Source of the DNA: Gorsachius magnificus | Lineage: Eukaryota > Chordata > Aves > Pelecaniformes > Ardeidae | Direction: 5' to 3' | DNA length: 64,000 nucleotides | NCBI GenBank assembly: GCA_034008185.1 | Contig: CM067095.1 | Span: 4,944,610 to 5,008,609 of the forward strand | Shown: positions 15,156-27,500 of the stretch, one piece after another | How positions within the stretch are numbered: position 1 is the stretch's first letter | Layout: each line of letters starts with the position of its first letter | Made by a program: the position numbers and the translations under genes | The notes under the pieces: model-generated | Told to the model about the DNA's origin: nothing | Seen by the model: the letters and a program-made list of their open reading frames with translations, nothing else | Databases searched by the model: none

Positions 15156-15742
15156 TGAACCTCATGAAGTTTAACAAGGTCAAGTGAAAGTTTCTGCACA
15201 TGGGCCAGGGCAATCCCAAGCAGAAATACAGGCTGGGTCAAGAGTGGATTGAGAGCAGCCCTGAGGAGAAGGACTTGGAGGTGTTGGTTGATGAGAAGCT
15301 CAACATGACCCAGCAATGTACGCTTGCAGCCCAGAAAGCCAACCAAATCCTGGGCTGCATCAAAAGAAGCGTGACCAGCAGGTTGAGGGAGGTGATTCTC
15401 CTCCTCTACTCCACTCCCATGAGACCCCCACTTGGAGTACTGTGTTCAGCTCTGGGGCCCTCATACAGAGGCATATAGCAATAGAACAAGGGGTAATGCC
15501 TTTAAACTGAAAGAGGGTAAATTTAGACTAGATTAAGTAGGAAATTCTTCACTATGAGGGTGGTGAGGCACTGGAACAGGTTGCCCAGAGAAGTTGTGGA
15601 TGCCCCATCCCTGGAAGTGTTCAAGGACAGGTTGGATGGGGCTTTGAGCAACCTGGTCTAGTGGAAGGTATCCCTGCCTACAGCAGGGAGGTTGGAACTA
15701 CATGATCTTTAAGGTCCCTTCGAACCCAAACCATTCTATGAA
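15156..15742 (+). mobile_element. CR1 LINE 3' fragment, internally deleted
   Basis: This is a 5'-truncated chicken-repeat-1 non-LTR retrotransposon copy in + orientation. The left part (about 15156-15470) matches the 3' region of the CR1 reverse-transcriptase ORF: 'gagaagctcaacatgacccagca', then a stretch ending 'ctggggccctcat'. The right part (about 15480-15742) matches the CR1 3' UTR: 'gaggcactggaacaggttgcccagag', 'ggatgccccatccctggaag', and the terminal 'aaggtcccttcgaacccaaaccattctatga'. The segment that normally links the two parts is missing at about 15470-15480. The open frames at 15200-15478 (+) and 15101-15346 (-) are relics of this element or its antisense. It is not autonomous. Family assignment is from memory of CR1 sequences, not a search. 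Confidence 0.9.
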
Positions 15743-18700
15743 TTACTACCTTTTATTTAATACATGACTATGTAAGAAGGTTTGATGACAATGCTACAGT
15801 ATGAGATGGAACACCTGATAGGTCCAAGAGCAGTCAGGCATCCATAAAAAAAGAGCTGAACTTGAAAATTTTAGCACAGCAAGATCCATTAGGTTGCAAA
15901 TCTTAAATAGGATTTTCACAAACCTCCAGCTTTAGTGACTGGGAGAGAAACACCAGCCAGTCCAAGACAAAAATAAGTCAATGGACGAGTTGTATATATA
16001 CACATTTCCACCTGCTGGCAGAAAGTGTTTACACAGCAGTAGTATGCTTTTACAGTGGTTTAAGTCTGGAATAAATCCAATAAATCAGTGGAGTTTTCCT
16101 TGGTTAAAAAATGAACACAGAGCAGCATTTATCCTACAATGTCACTGGCACACAAACACTACTATAGGTAGTCTGCTTTTGATAATACTGTATACCTCCA
16201 GATCTGGGCCCCTAATATTAGTCTAACCGATGGATAATATTTTTTTTTTTAAATTAACAACTGAGTGCTACCAACACACATGGCAGTTTCCCAAAACTGT
16301 AAGTAATAAGCTTGAATTACTAAACACAGAAACATGTTATGATGGTGTTAATCAGGTCCAATGCTCAGCAAAGTGAGTATTTTTCAGTTGATGTTTACTT
16401 GAAATTAGGTGGTGTTCTAAGCCAGGACTTAAAGGAATGAGCTGGTATTCACCACACGCCACTGAATTGCTATAACATGAAACTGACTGTTCTCATTTCT
16501 TCAGAACTGATTGTAGCAAAGCATGATAAAGCCAATACTACAGTTGGAAGAGGCCCTTTCCAAAGCACTACAGCTATGCCAAAAAAGCCTCCATTGTCTA
16601 TAAACAGATAGTGTGAATTAAACTCTGTTCTCTGCTACTTCAACAACTAGAGTATTTCCAAGTACAGACACCACACTCCCAACCTCACTTGCGGATTTTT
16701 CTGCACTAGGCTTTCATCTGATACCACTTTTAACATTTCAGATTCATAATCCACCCTCAGTGGGTTTTATCAAGTATGCTCCCTGCGAGTTGAATATTCA
16801 AGTCCTAAATAGCAGTGTGTGCTAAACGTTTCATGGAACAAGAGAAACTGAGTCATCTCTACTGCAGGACTGTTCGAGAGGCATGAAGAGACTGGTTTAT
16901 TAGTTAGCAAACATTAACATTCTGTGCTCCTTTCACAAAACCTTAGTTGAAATGTTGAAGTCTCCGATTTCTCTCCCTTCTGACCTTGATGACATGTGTG
17001 ACAAGGATGTTTTCAAACATATTTCCAAAATCAGCTCCGTTAAAAATCTTCTTGAATGATATATACTATTGCATTAACACATGCTGGAAAGCATCTAGCC
17101 TTTGTGCTGCCCCCTCTATCTATAAATACCCAGAGTGATGTGCAACTACCAAACCAAATCCAAACTTCCTCCAAGAATGCTGAAAATTTTATTTTTGTCA
17201 CCAAATAAAGTGTTACATCTTTGTACCAGAATAACATCCCATACATTCATATAGTAAAACTTGAAAAAAATACCAGCAGATATTTTCACAAATGTCTAGT
17301 GCCAAGAGAAGAAATTCTCAAAACTAGATGTGCTATGATCCATTACAGCATTATGAATTCAATCTTCTGTCATGCAGCTCATTGAGGTAACTATCAATTC
17401 TGATTCTCTACAGCTATCTTAAGGGGAAGAAACACTTCAGGAAAGTAAAAGAATTACCATACAATAGGCTACAATTTAATTAGAAGAAGGAACATGCTGA
17501 AGATAAAGTAAATGAAAGAATATGCTAATGATCATTTTAATGGGATAAATATGCCCTCATATCCCCAGTCAAAAAGATCCATCTTTGCAATGGTAGGTAG
17601 CAGTTGCAAGAAACAAAAGTCTCCCTTTCTACTGATGTGGGCAATACTGAAGCTACAATTACTGGAATTCCAGTCAGGAAGGATAGGAGGAACAAGCAAC
17701 GCTTTTAGCTTCTGAGACATATTAGGGCATATTCCCTTCTGTTTCTGAATGCACTGTTCCCGGGAAACAGTCCCTGCCAGAACTCTCATGGGACAATGCA
17801 TCTCCACAGTTGTTCAAGTGTAACCCTCCAGATAGAGGGAAAATTCAGCTTTAAATCTAAAAGGCAAAGGTAATTGTTTTATTATAGTTTAATGCTCTTA
17901 ACATTACTATGTAGGTATTTCAAAAGCCTATTTCAAAATTTAACCACGTCCTCAGGTTTTTAACAAGAAGACCCCTTATTTAAGTTGTACAAGGGAAAAA
18001 AAAAAAGCCTCGCAAATTTCTTACTAACAATTTTCAACAAGTTTCTTCTGTAAAGTTAGCACGTCAGACTTGTTCCGTGAACATCCCTGTTGAAGCCAAG
18101 AGCACCAATTTATAAACCATATATAGCTTTAAGAAAGAAAAAAAAAAGTTTAATCAATGCATACCATAAAGCTTTTTATAAAGCATAATTTGGAATTTTA
18201 CAATGGAAGAATACTACTAGAATTACAAGAAATCAAGAAAGTAGAAAAAGCCAAATAAAATTGCCTGACCTCTTTTATAAAGTATACTTTTCAACACCTG
18301 CAGAAAGAAAGAACAACTAGAAGCAGTCACCATGGCAGGGTGCAGCAGCTGAAAATGGCTGCATTTCAATTGCATCTGTATCAGTTCTGCAAGTCAGAGT
18401 TACGTGAAGAGGATATGTTTTTGAGGTGGCCATACTAAGCAACAGGTATTGCAAGATATTTCTAAGATAATGCTTTATATTTCTTATTTAATTCTTTTCA
18501 TCATCTAAATTCCCTTTGTGTGCTTGGAAGGGGCTTTAATGGATCTAAATAAAAGGAAAAAAAATTGTCTAACATTTATGCCTTGCCAATTCTATTAGAT
18601 GTTGCTATAAGAAATGTAAATCAAGAGATTGGGTCTTAAAGTTTTATTCACTGTAGTTTTAATAGACCATGCCAATATTACTCCAGTATTGCCAGAGATG

Positions 18701-21700
18701 TCTCCAAGAACACTGAATGAATACTAAGAAGGCCTGCCATGACTCTTGCTATGAAAGCACAGATTAAATCCTAAACTTTTAATGTCCCAATTGGATCCCC
18801 ATGGGGAAATTCAGTATGACTTCAGGGAATATGTCAGCAAAGATATCACAGAGGAGTTACAGTGTATGTTTAACCAGAATGGAAACACTCACAGTTAGAT
18901 CTTACGGATAAGAACTTACATGTTTGTTTTCAATAGTAATATGTGCAAAGATGTATGACTTTTTGATAGGTGTACATTAGCATGTTTCCACACGCATATA
19001 CTGTCTGCAGATTATCAGTCTTTTGAGGTTTTTTCCAGAAAAGCATACAAATTCTGAATACTAATACATTTTATATGAAGCAAGTTTTCTCTGAGCCAGG
19101 AAGTAGAAAGCAAAGCAGCACATAATGAAGTATCGTACAGACTTCAACTATATGAAAGTCTTTTCAGGCCAGCCTCATCCAGGCAATTCAATGAAATTCT
19201 ACTTCACACAGATAAGTACTTTTGCAAGACATTTTACTAATAAGCAGGTTGCATGTACCACGTCAAGAAATCAATTAACTACACCCTACTAAAAAAAGCC
19301 TGCCTGTTTTCATAATCAGTACACCAGTAGTTCTGATGCTCCCTAAAGTGGATCATAATTTATTAAACCCTACCTGATCAAATCATAATAGATTATTCAT
19401 AGTAATACAACCTATCTTCTGTCAGTGTACAAAGAGTGAACTGAAGGAAACAAAATAGGCATAGCCTACTGCCTGTTGTGCCATTGCTGCAGAGTACCAG
19501 GCTTGCTCTTGCTACCGTCATCATCATTAAGAGGAGACCTAAGCAAGTAGGGCAGCAACTTCCAGCATCACCATGGCTTGCAACCCAGGCCCCATGCAGG
19601 TTAATAGAAGGAGCTCAGCTCTTCAGCTGCCTGGACCACATGATCATCGACAAACCATGCCAAGTGATAAGCAGCAGAAAGGCAAATTCCCCATGCTTCC
19701 AAACAAGTAACCATTTTTAATTAGGAATTATAAAGGGATTCCAAATGAGACTATCAGGAATATAAGAAATTAAATCCATGCATATTGTATGTAAGAATCT
19801 AACATTCCTTTTAAAATCCATTCAACAACACCAGAGGTAAATTCTCAGGCATACAACACAGTAAGTCATCAGACTTAGTCTGCAAACTAATGTCATGCAG
19901 AGACAATAGTAAAAGTTCAAATTCAGAATAAATAAACTTGGTGTTAGGTAAAAAAAGATAAAAATAATTTCCAAGTGCTACATATGAAAAATCACTAATT
20001 AATGCCTACATATAACATACACTACTGGAAGGGAAATTCCTTTCTACAATTGCTTAGCTTAGATTTGTTTATGCTGCAAATGTTTATAAACCAAGATGCT
20101 ATCTTTGGGTCATTTGAGTACTTGGGTCATATCTAGCACTTCCTGAATGTGACAAAGACTTAATTTTATAATCAATTTAACTACAGATGATTTTTTTTTA
20201 AAATAGCTTACTTGCAAGAAATATCAAGCACGTCAAGTAGGAATTTGATTAATCTGTAGAAATCCATCAATTAAACAACATTAATTCATTGCTCTTGATT
20301 GTTCCAGAAAAGATGGTAGAAACCCAAAATAAGCAGACATTAATCTATGAGCAATTAATTAGGGGGAAAAAATAATTACAAGGAAAAAGTGTTTATAACA
20401 GAAACACACACGTTCTGGATGGCTCAGGTCTGAAACCTGGCAGCCTGGTATATGTTTCAAATCAAGTCAACTCTGTTTTTCACATTGCAATCAAAACTGA
20501 CCATTTAAATCACACAACCACAGTTCTGGAAATTAAGATATTTAGTATTAAATTCTGAAAAGGCAGTTATTTCTAATGCTTCACAAATTTTGGGCAATCA
20601 TTGGCTAGAAGCTTTTATGCCAAATTAAACTGTAATAGCATCTTCCAGGGCAGGGTGGGGAGGGAGAAATTCTAATGAAAGTTACTGCATAGTGAATACA
20701 GTATCTCACTTTTTGAAATGTTCACCTTTCAAAAAAATAGTTAATCTTTTTCTTAAATGACATCTGTGAAAATGCCACTAATAACATTATATTAAGCTTT
20801 TATTAAGAATTCAGAACTAATACACAGTTTGGAAAATTTGACATCTATTCATGAAATTGCATGCTTTCTCTCTAATCCGTTTAGATGACCAGTAATATCT
20901 GTGATTGGAGAATTTAGGCCATGCCTACCATTACTCCAAAAGTATTCATTCTGCAATTCTCCTTCTTGCCTTGTGAGAAGGCACTCTGTCCATTCAGACC
21001 TACTCTTGCATACAGTATAGTAACACATTGGATGATATAAGCAAAATAATTTTAGATAACCAATTTTTATGGTGCAATGATTTTCAGAGCTGTAAGTATT
21101 TAAAAAAATATCAGTATGCTGTCATAACTGAAATGGTTAAAACTTCTTTATCCTACTTAGGAAATATCTTTTTTCCATAATCAAGTCGTACAATAGTTAC
21201 TTAGTCTTCATGTAACCCTAGCTATAGCAGACTATTATACGAGTTTTTTCAAAGGAGAGGAAAAGTCTTCACATTCAGACAGTATAATGTTACTCCCACT
21301 GGAAGCCACAGAAATTCTACTGCTGACCTCAGTGGGAGTATAAGAGCAGTTTCAAACGGCTCCAACGCTTCAGATTTTCCACCAAGATGTCTATTGCAAA
21401 AAAATGCAATTCTATTTTATCATTAAAAGTCACAAACCAATAACCAAACAAAATAAACCTAAAATTGTTTTATAAGTGAGCAGTCTCAGCCAATGAGTTG
21501 CACTTACAAAGGAACTAACCAGCATTCTTCAGGGCTGACAAGCAATAAATTGAAAGCACCATCATTCTGATAACGTATGGCACTTCTGATTAAGGGTGAC
21601 ATACTCTTTAAAATGAGTACAGAGCATACCTCACTTCTGAAACAAGCAAATCAGTCTTAGTCATGAACACTGTAAAAAATATCTTTGGTAATGATAGCAC

Positions 21701-23759
21701 AATTACTACTGTTTCTTCAGCGCAGAAGAAGCAAGAACATTTTCAAAGTTGTACGTTCCTTTACTTGCCAGATATGCTGCAGAATAATAATAGGTTGCTC
21801 ATGTACCCACAAACAGCATCTCATTTGATTGCCTGCTACTTTTTTCCTAATTTTGAACAAGTTTAGTAAGAGAGAACTCCTAGTTCTTGTCACTTTATTC
21901 CCTTTCACCCCTACAATTATTTTCCTTTGCTCTAAATATTATAAATTTCACCTCAGGACAACTGTTACAGTGAAAAATCTAAGAAATCTCCCGCCTCTTC
22001 TATACTGTTTAGAATGTTAAGAAGCAGTAACTTTCAGATTTGCTTGTACTATGTAAACTGTATTCCCATCTTTCACCCAAAATTCTACCTTACCTAAAAC
22101 AGAGTTAGAAAGAGACTATTAAAAGAAATAAAATTTGAAAATTAAGGCTTTTATACGTTTGAGTTATGCAATCACTTTTATTCATTTAGGAAGTACAGCT
22201 GTCTTCTGGTTTTAATAATTTAAAGGACAAACTTTTAAAAATTATATTCCTTTATCCCAATGTAGATGGCTTGTTCTTGTGTAAGTAAATTTCTGTCTGG
22301 CTACTTATCTCAGGAATAACTTTCCAAGTCATCAGAAGTCATACAAATTAATAAATTGCTTGGTCTTTGACTATGCTGACTATACTGTTCTGACAAGGGC
22401 CCTTCACTTAAAACCCGTAAGTTAGCGGAAGGATCAAATGCTGCAGAAAGCCATACATCCCATCACACAAGTAGCTAACCACTGAATTTATACCCATGTT
22501 ACATTCATGTGTCACAGATTCCTGTACAGAGAGCTGAGAGAACAACCTCAAACAAACTCTAATGCTACAGCTGAACACAAAACTGAGAATGGCTGAGAGG
22601 AGGCAGTTAAGAGGTGGGAAGCCAGTTCTCCTCATGTCTAAAAGCAGTACAGCAGCAGAACAAAACATTTTGAAAAGGTCCACTTATAAAGTTTTGGAAG
22701 CTTTATTATTAGTTACATTATATTCATTGTAATTAATTATTCTAGAGTTTATAATTATAGTTAATCATTATAATTTTTATTATAAAGACATTTGGTTTTA
22801 TACGGTGTTTTGCTATTCCAAGCAGACTAATTCAAACTCTTGCATATTTTAGCCATCCTCAGTTCAATAGTCCTACGGTTTCAGAAAAAGGCCACTTATT
22901 ACTATAAAATGAATTTAGTCTTTCATCACTTTATTGTTGGCTAAAGAATGACAATTGTGACACGGTCTGGAACAGTAAATAGCAAGGAGGATTAAATTAG
23001 TAAGCATTTGGCCTTCTAGATTTCGTAGACATGAAAATGTGTGTTTAATAAAAGAAATAAAAATATACGTGAGAAAATTTTGACAACTCTTACCACCCTT
23101 TCTGGCGAGTTGTTAGGCCACTTTCCTTGTTGATAAAGCACAACTCGAAGTTATGGATATCCCTGAAAAACATAAGAGACAGATCAAACTCTGAATAGAA
23201 ACTTTGTAACTAATGCGATTAATGGCTTGTTGACCCGATCCTACGTGTTACCAAGTCTTGATCAACTGTTCGTTGTGTTTGTTTATTTTAACTCTAAAAA
23301 TCGTAAGTTTCCAATTGTTTTACCTGCCTTTGCCTCCAAGCTAGAAATACATCTGATTCCACGGATACACTGGAAGTTGGAATTTACACCTTCATTTAAT
23401 GTAGAACACTAAGAGCTACCAGCACTGGAGTTACAAGAGCAAAGAGGATTAACTTTATTCTAACCTTAAAAATCTAAAAAACTTTAGAACCCCGATTCCT
23501 CTACAGAATTTCTGAAGTTAAAGAAAAGGAAGCAAGATACTTGAATGGTATTACCATAGAATTCTTGATTATCATGACAAATTGGGCAAGACACAGAGGA
23601 ATGTATACATGCCCAAGTGTAGCTACACCACTATGACAAAGCACCTCTGGCCATTGGTGGTCCTCCTGATGGCTAGGCTGGATTTATAGGACAGTTACAC
23701 TGACATACAGGGCATCCCCTAACAGCAGTGATTTAGGTAATCAGTATCATGAATAATTA
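15743..23759. other. A+T-rich non-coding DNA
   Basis: No supportable gene. Some fair minus-strand splice-like signals occur (for example around 21508-21534 and 23094-23162), but the implied exons are 27-69 bases with no recognisable protein. The stretch at about 22690-22800 is very A+T-rich. I see nothing else. Confidence 0.5.
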
Positions 23760-24118
23760 GGGTTTGTGGTTTGGTTTTGTTTTTTTTGGGGGGGGGCGGA
23801 GAGTTGTTTTCATTTGGCATTTTTTTGTTGTTGTTGGTTGGTTGGGGTTTTTTTTTTTTTAAATCCTCAATGAAGAATGTTCACACACAAGGCCCAGCCT
23901 GAACCCACTAATACCAGTAAAAAATTACTAACACTCAGACCTACATAAGATGTGTGTGCACTCAAGGGGAAAAATAGCTTTCTATATCAGAGAAAAACTG
24001 ATTCTTCTTTCTTTTTTTTTTTTTTTTTTAAGAGATCTAAAAAAATTATGAACAAAGCTATCTGCAGAATGCTTTTATGAAGGAAAACTTTGGTTGTGTG
24101 CCCCCCCCCCCCCCCCCC
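23760..24118. repeat. Cluster of homopolymer runs (T/G-rich, T-run, C18)
   Basis: Within about 360 bases there is a T/G-rich block (23760-23863) with G9 and T12 runs and GTT/GGTT repeats, a run of T of about 20 at 24010-24030, and an uninterrupted C18 at 24101-24118. Such runs are prone to length variation and to assembly or sequencing error. Confidence 0.8.
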
Positions 24119-27100
24119 AGTTCTAGGAAGCAGCATTTGGCTGCCTTACAAAAACTATGTTTTCCCCGTGTGCCTTCAATTTCCACGGTAAATTTTATGT
24201 TTCATTTCATAATTTACAACTCATAAGGCAACACTATGTCTTAATAGTAATTCCAGTGACTTTAGAATGACATTTGATGAAAATTTACCTAATTAGTAAA
24301 CAGGATGCTTTATTTACCTTCAACTCTGATAAGTAAATGCTTTTAAGTATTGCAGAACAAAGGCAAACCTCATCACAAACACGAAACATACTAGCAAGAG
24401 CAGCACGTATGCGGAAATTCAGTTTGCCACAAAACAGAATTTCATTAAAAGGGTCACGTTGTTCCAGAAGCAGCTCTGAGGGAGATGGTAGAATCATAAG
24501 AAAAGTGTTGAATCAGTACAAATCTGACCTCAGGCAAGAATTTTCCTCAAAAGTTTCATTTTTATTAGCAGTTCAGACTTTACCTGCTGAGTAATTCAAT
24601 CCAGGGGTCAGAAGCAAAATCTTGCCATTGCTTGCCCTTTTGAAAAATGTTTCAAAAAAATAAAATGAACACACGATTTCCCCTAACATGAAAGAAATAC
24701 AAACAGTGATAACAATCAGAAAAAAGATTAAACAGACATTAGTGGGGTAATATTACAGATTAAAAAAATAGTAGTTTGATTAAGTTTTAAAACATCGCAA
24801 CAAATCCTAAACTAACCCTTCTATAATTATTTTTTAAGTAAGTATGGCAATTCTGTATGAGCCATTTTAAAAGCTTCTACTCTTTAAAAAGTGGAAAATT
24901 ATGGCCTATTAAAAATAATAATCATCATCATTAAGAATCTCACTGATTAAGAAAAACAAAAGCTGAGTGGCAAGCTATTTTAATTCATCTTTTCAACATA
25001 AATCAAGATGTCACTTGAGTTACAAATCTGGGTACTCTGCTACCTACACATGCCTGTAGTGCTTAGATAATTATAGTTTCTTCCTGAAATCTTCTATAAC
25101 TTACATTTATGTATGTTATAACTTTTTATCTTTTTTGAACAACATAGCTCAAAAAGTGTATTCCACATTCTGGTAATTTTCACTTGATTAAAAACTAATC
25201 ACTATTCAGCATCTGAAGTTACTCATGGGAAGACAAAGTCAAGCGTATGATACATGTACTGTAAAAAATCAGACTAGTGCAATTCTTGATAAGAACAATC
25301 AACTGTTATGAAAACATACCCCTAACTGTTTGAAATAACATACTCTTAAACTTGCAAGGGCTGTGGATGTAATGTGATTTTGGATATCCTTGTACAGTAC
25401 AGCTGAGCAAAACACTAGGTAAGTCAAGCAGCAAAGCAAGAGAACAAGATTTCCAGTCTTCACGTACAACCTTGTTTAAAAAGTTTCGTCTGCCAAACTC
25501 CAGGCCCCAGAAGATCTGAATTTCTCAGGAACCAAGCCAACATTGAAACTACAGAAGCAGTACAAGTGGAATTGTATTTTGAGCTTGCCACATAAGTATC
25601 ATGGTTTAACACACAACACTAAGGAGAGAAGAAACGATGGAAAAAGAGCACTTAATCTAGTGGTCTATCAAGAGCTTGAACAAACTTCTTTCTACCAGAT
25701 CCATTACCGAGAACTAAGGAGTATATGCTCTGAATAACTGCAGTAAGGACTATCTTAATAAGTCTCTTATAAATATTCAAAAGACCCACCATATTAGCAG
25801 TTCCAAACATAGCAAAGGGTGAAGGTCTCTTAAAGAGCAGCTCTAAGCATAATGCAGCCAATTCTGACTGGAACCTTATGTTGAACCAACACTGGCTGAC
25901 AAGGGCACGACCTTCTATTGATGCTGAAAATGATGACTTGGTTCAAAAATTGTTTCGTTTTGCTGCAACAGATTTAACAGCTCGGGCTTTGTCCCCATGA
26001 GATGAGTAAAACATGCTCATTAGGTAACCTAGTTCCACAGAGACAGGGTTTTAAACAAAGGCTAAGCACCTTTATTTTAGTATTACAAATACATCCTCAA
26101 GGTACTTTAATGCAGACCAGTTGTAGAGGTGAAAACCAAGCACAGATCTCCAGTCCTAAGAGTGTGCCACAGTACCACATTCTCAACAGGAGGACTGCAC
26201 TGACAAAAGTTACAGGTAACATCAAATGTGTCAACAAAAAGCAGTGAGCACTGAGTAGAAATGCAGCCTAATACACCATCATGTCAATTCCGAAGCTCTT
26301 CAAAAAATGTGCATAAATAAAAGGAAATCATTTTCGCTTTGTTTACCCAGTCTATCAGGCAAGACAATTATGAATTATTATAGCAACTTCTTTCAGCTTG
26401 TCCAAAATATATACTGCCCATTGTTTTCATCTTGCTAGTTACAGGCACACCAACGTCAGACAATATGTTACAATCAACTTGGATTTACTATTCTCACCAT
26501 CTGTCTTAAGTCTAACCAATAAAGTAATACTGAACAAGAAAAGGGGATGAGAGGAAGAAGGGAATCAGAATACCACAAAGATAAGCAGGCAGTTATTTCT
26601 TACTCTGAATGCAGTAAAATGAACTCTAGAGGCCAAAATGTTCCAGCTGAGCTAACTATGGCTGCCTGCTGCTGTTACTAACATTGTAGAAAAGTAATTG
26701 CAAATATTAATCACAAAGTACAAAATACCAAATAGAAACAAACAAGATAATGGAAGAAACATGTATCTACTGGCAAGGCCAAAACTCATTAGAAGATTAT
26801 ATTCAATATGCTTTGAAGCCAGCAGTATTAAGTGATAGTGGAATCCTTTAAATTTAAATAAACCTTTTAAAATTCTTTATTTCACTAAAGGCAGAAGTTT
26901 GACCTTAAGTGTTAATTTAAATGGATACAACTAAGTTGGCTAAAAAAATCCAAACAAAAATGCAGCTCCTAACGGTGCCCTCAGAACTGCAGCCACATCC
27001 CAGCCTGACCCATAGCTCTGTCCATCAAGCTCTCCCTTCACACCCCTTGCCCATGCTGGGATCTAGACTGACGGGTTATACTCACTGGTGACAAACAAAG

Positions 27101-27235
27101 GGAGATTGTCTTGCATCCCTGAAACTCCTTTCTAGGCTTCCTGCTCTCTGCACCATCAGGACCCTTGCAACTTTCCTGCTTCTTGCAGAAGACAGAATAA
27201 TTTGAAGGATATTCAATTATTAACCATCTTATTTT
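24119..27235. other. Non-coding DNA with exon-like minus-strand frames
   Basis: No recognisable gene. Two minus-strand open segments, 24318-24475 (52 codons) and 25708-25867 (53 codons), are flanked by AG and GT signals and are leucine-rich. I do not recognise them, and frames of this size are expected by chance, so they are not called as CDS. Confidence 0.45.
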
Positions 27236-27500
27236 CACAGAATCACAGAACAGTTGAGGTTGGAAAGGGCTGCTGGAGATAGATCACCTGGCACAATTCC
27301 CCTGCTCAAAGCAGAGTCAATTATGAGCAAGTTGCTCAGGATCTTTTCCAGCCAGGTTTTGAAAATCTCCAGAAATGTAATCTCCACAATCTCTCTGGGC
27401 AACTTGCTCCCATGTTCACTTTGCTCTTCCTGTAAATTTTTTTCCCAGTTTTTGATCAAAACAAGACTTCTCCACTTTGTACCTACCAGCACATTAAGCT
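27236..27500 (-). mobile_element. CR1 LINE 3' UTR fragment, antisense
   Basis: The + strand reads 'cacagaatcacagaac', then 'gaggttggaaagggctgctggagat', then 'ttctctgggcaacttgctcccatgttcac'-type sequence. That is the reverse complement of a CR1 3' end. The insert is diverged and truncated. The frames at 27235-27492 (-) and 27254-27595 (+) run through it and are not genes. The right edge is approximate. Confidence 0.75.

Noticed and set aside
15200..15510. Open frames of 64-92 codons near 15.2-15.5 kb
   Set aside because: They are remnants of the CR1 reverse-transcriptase reading frame inside a truncated element, not a host gene.
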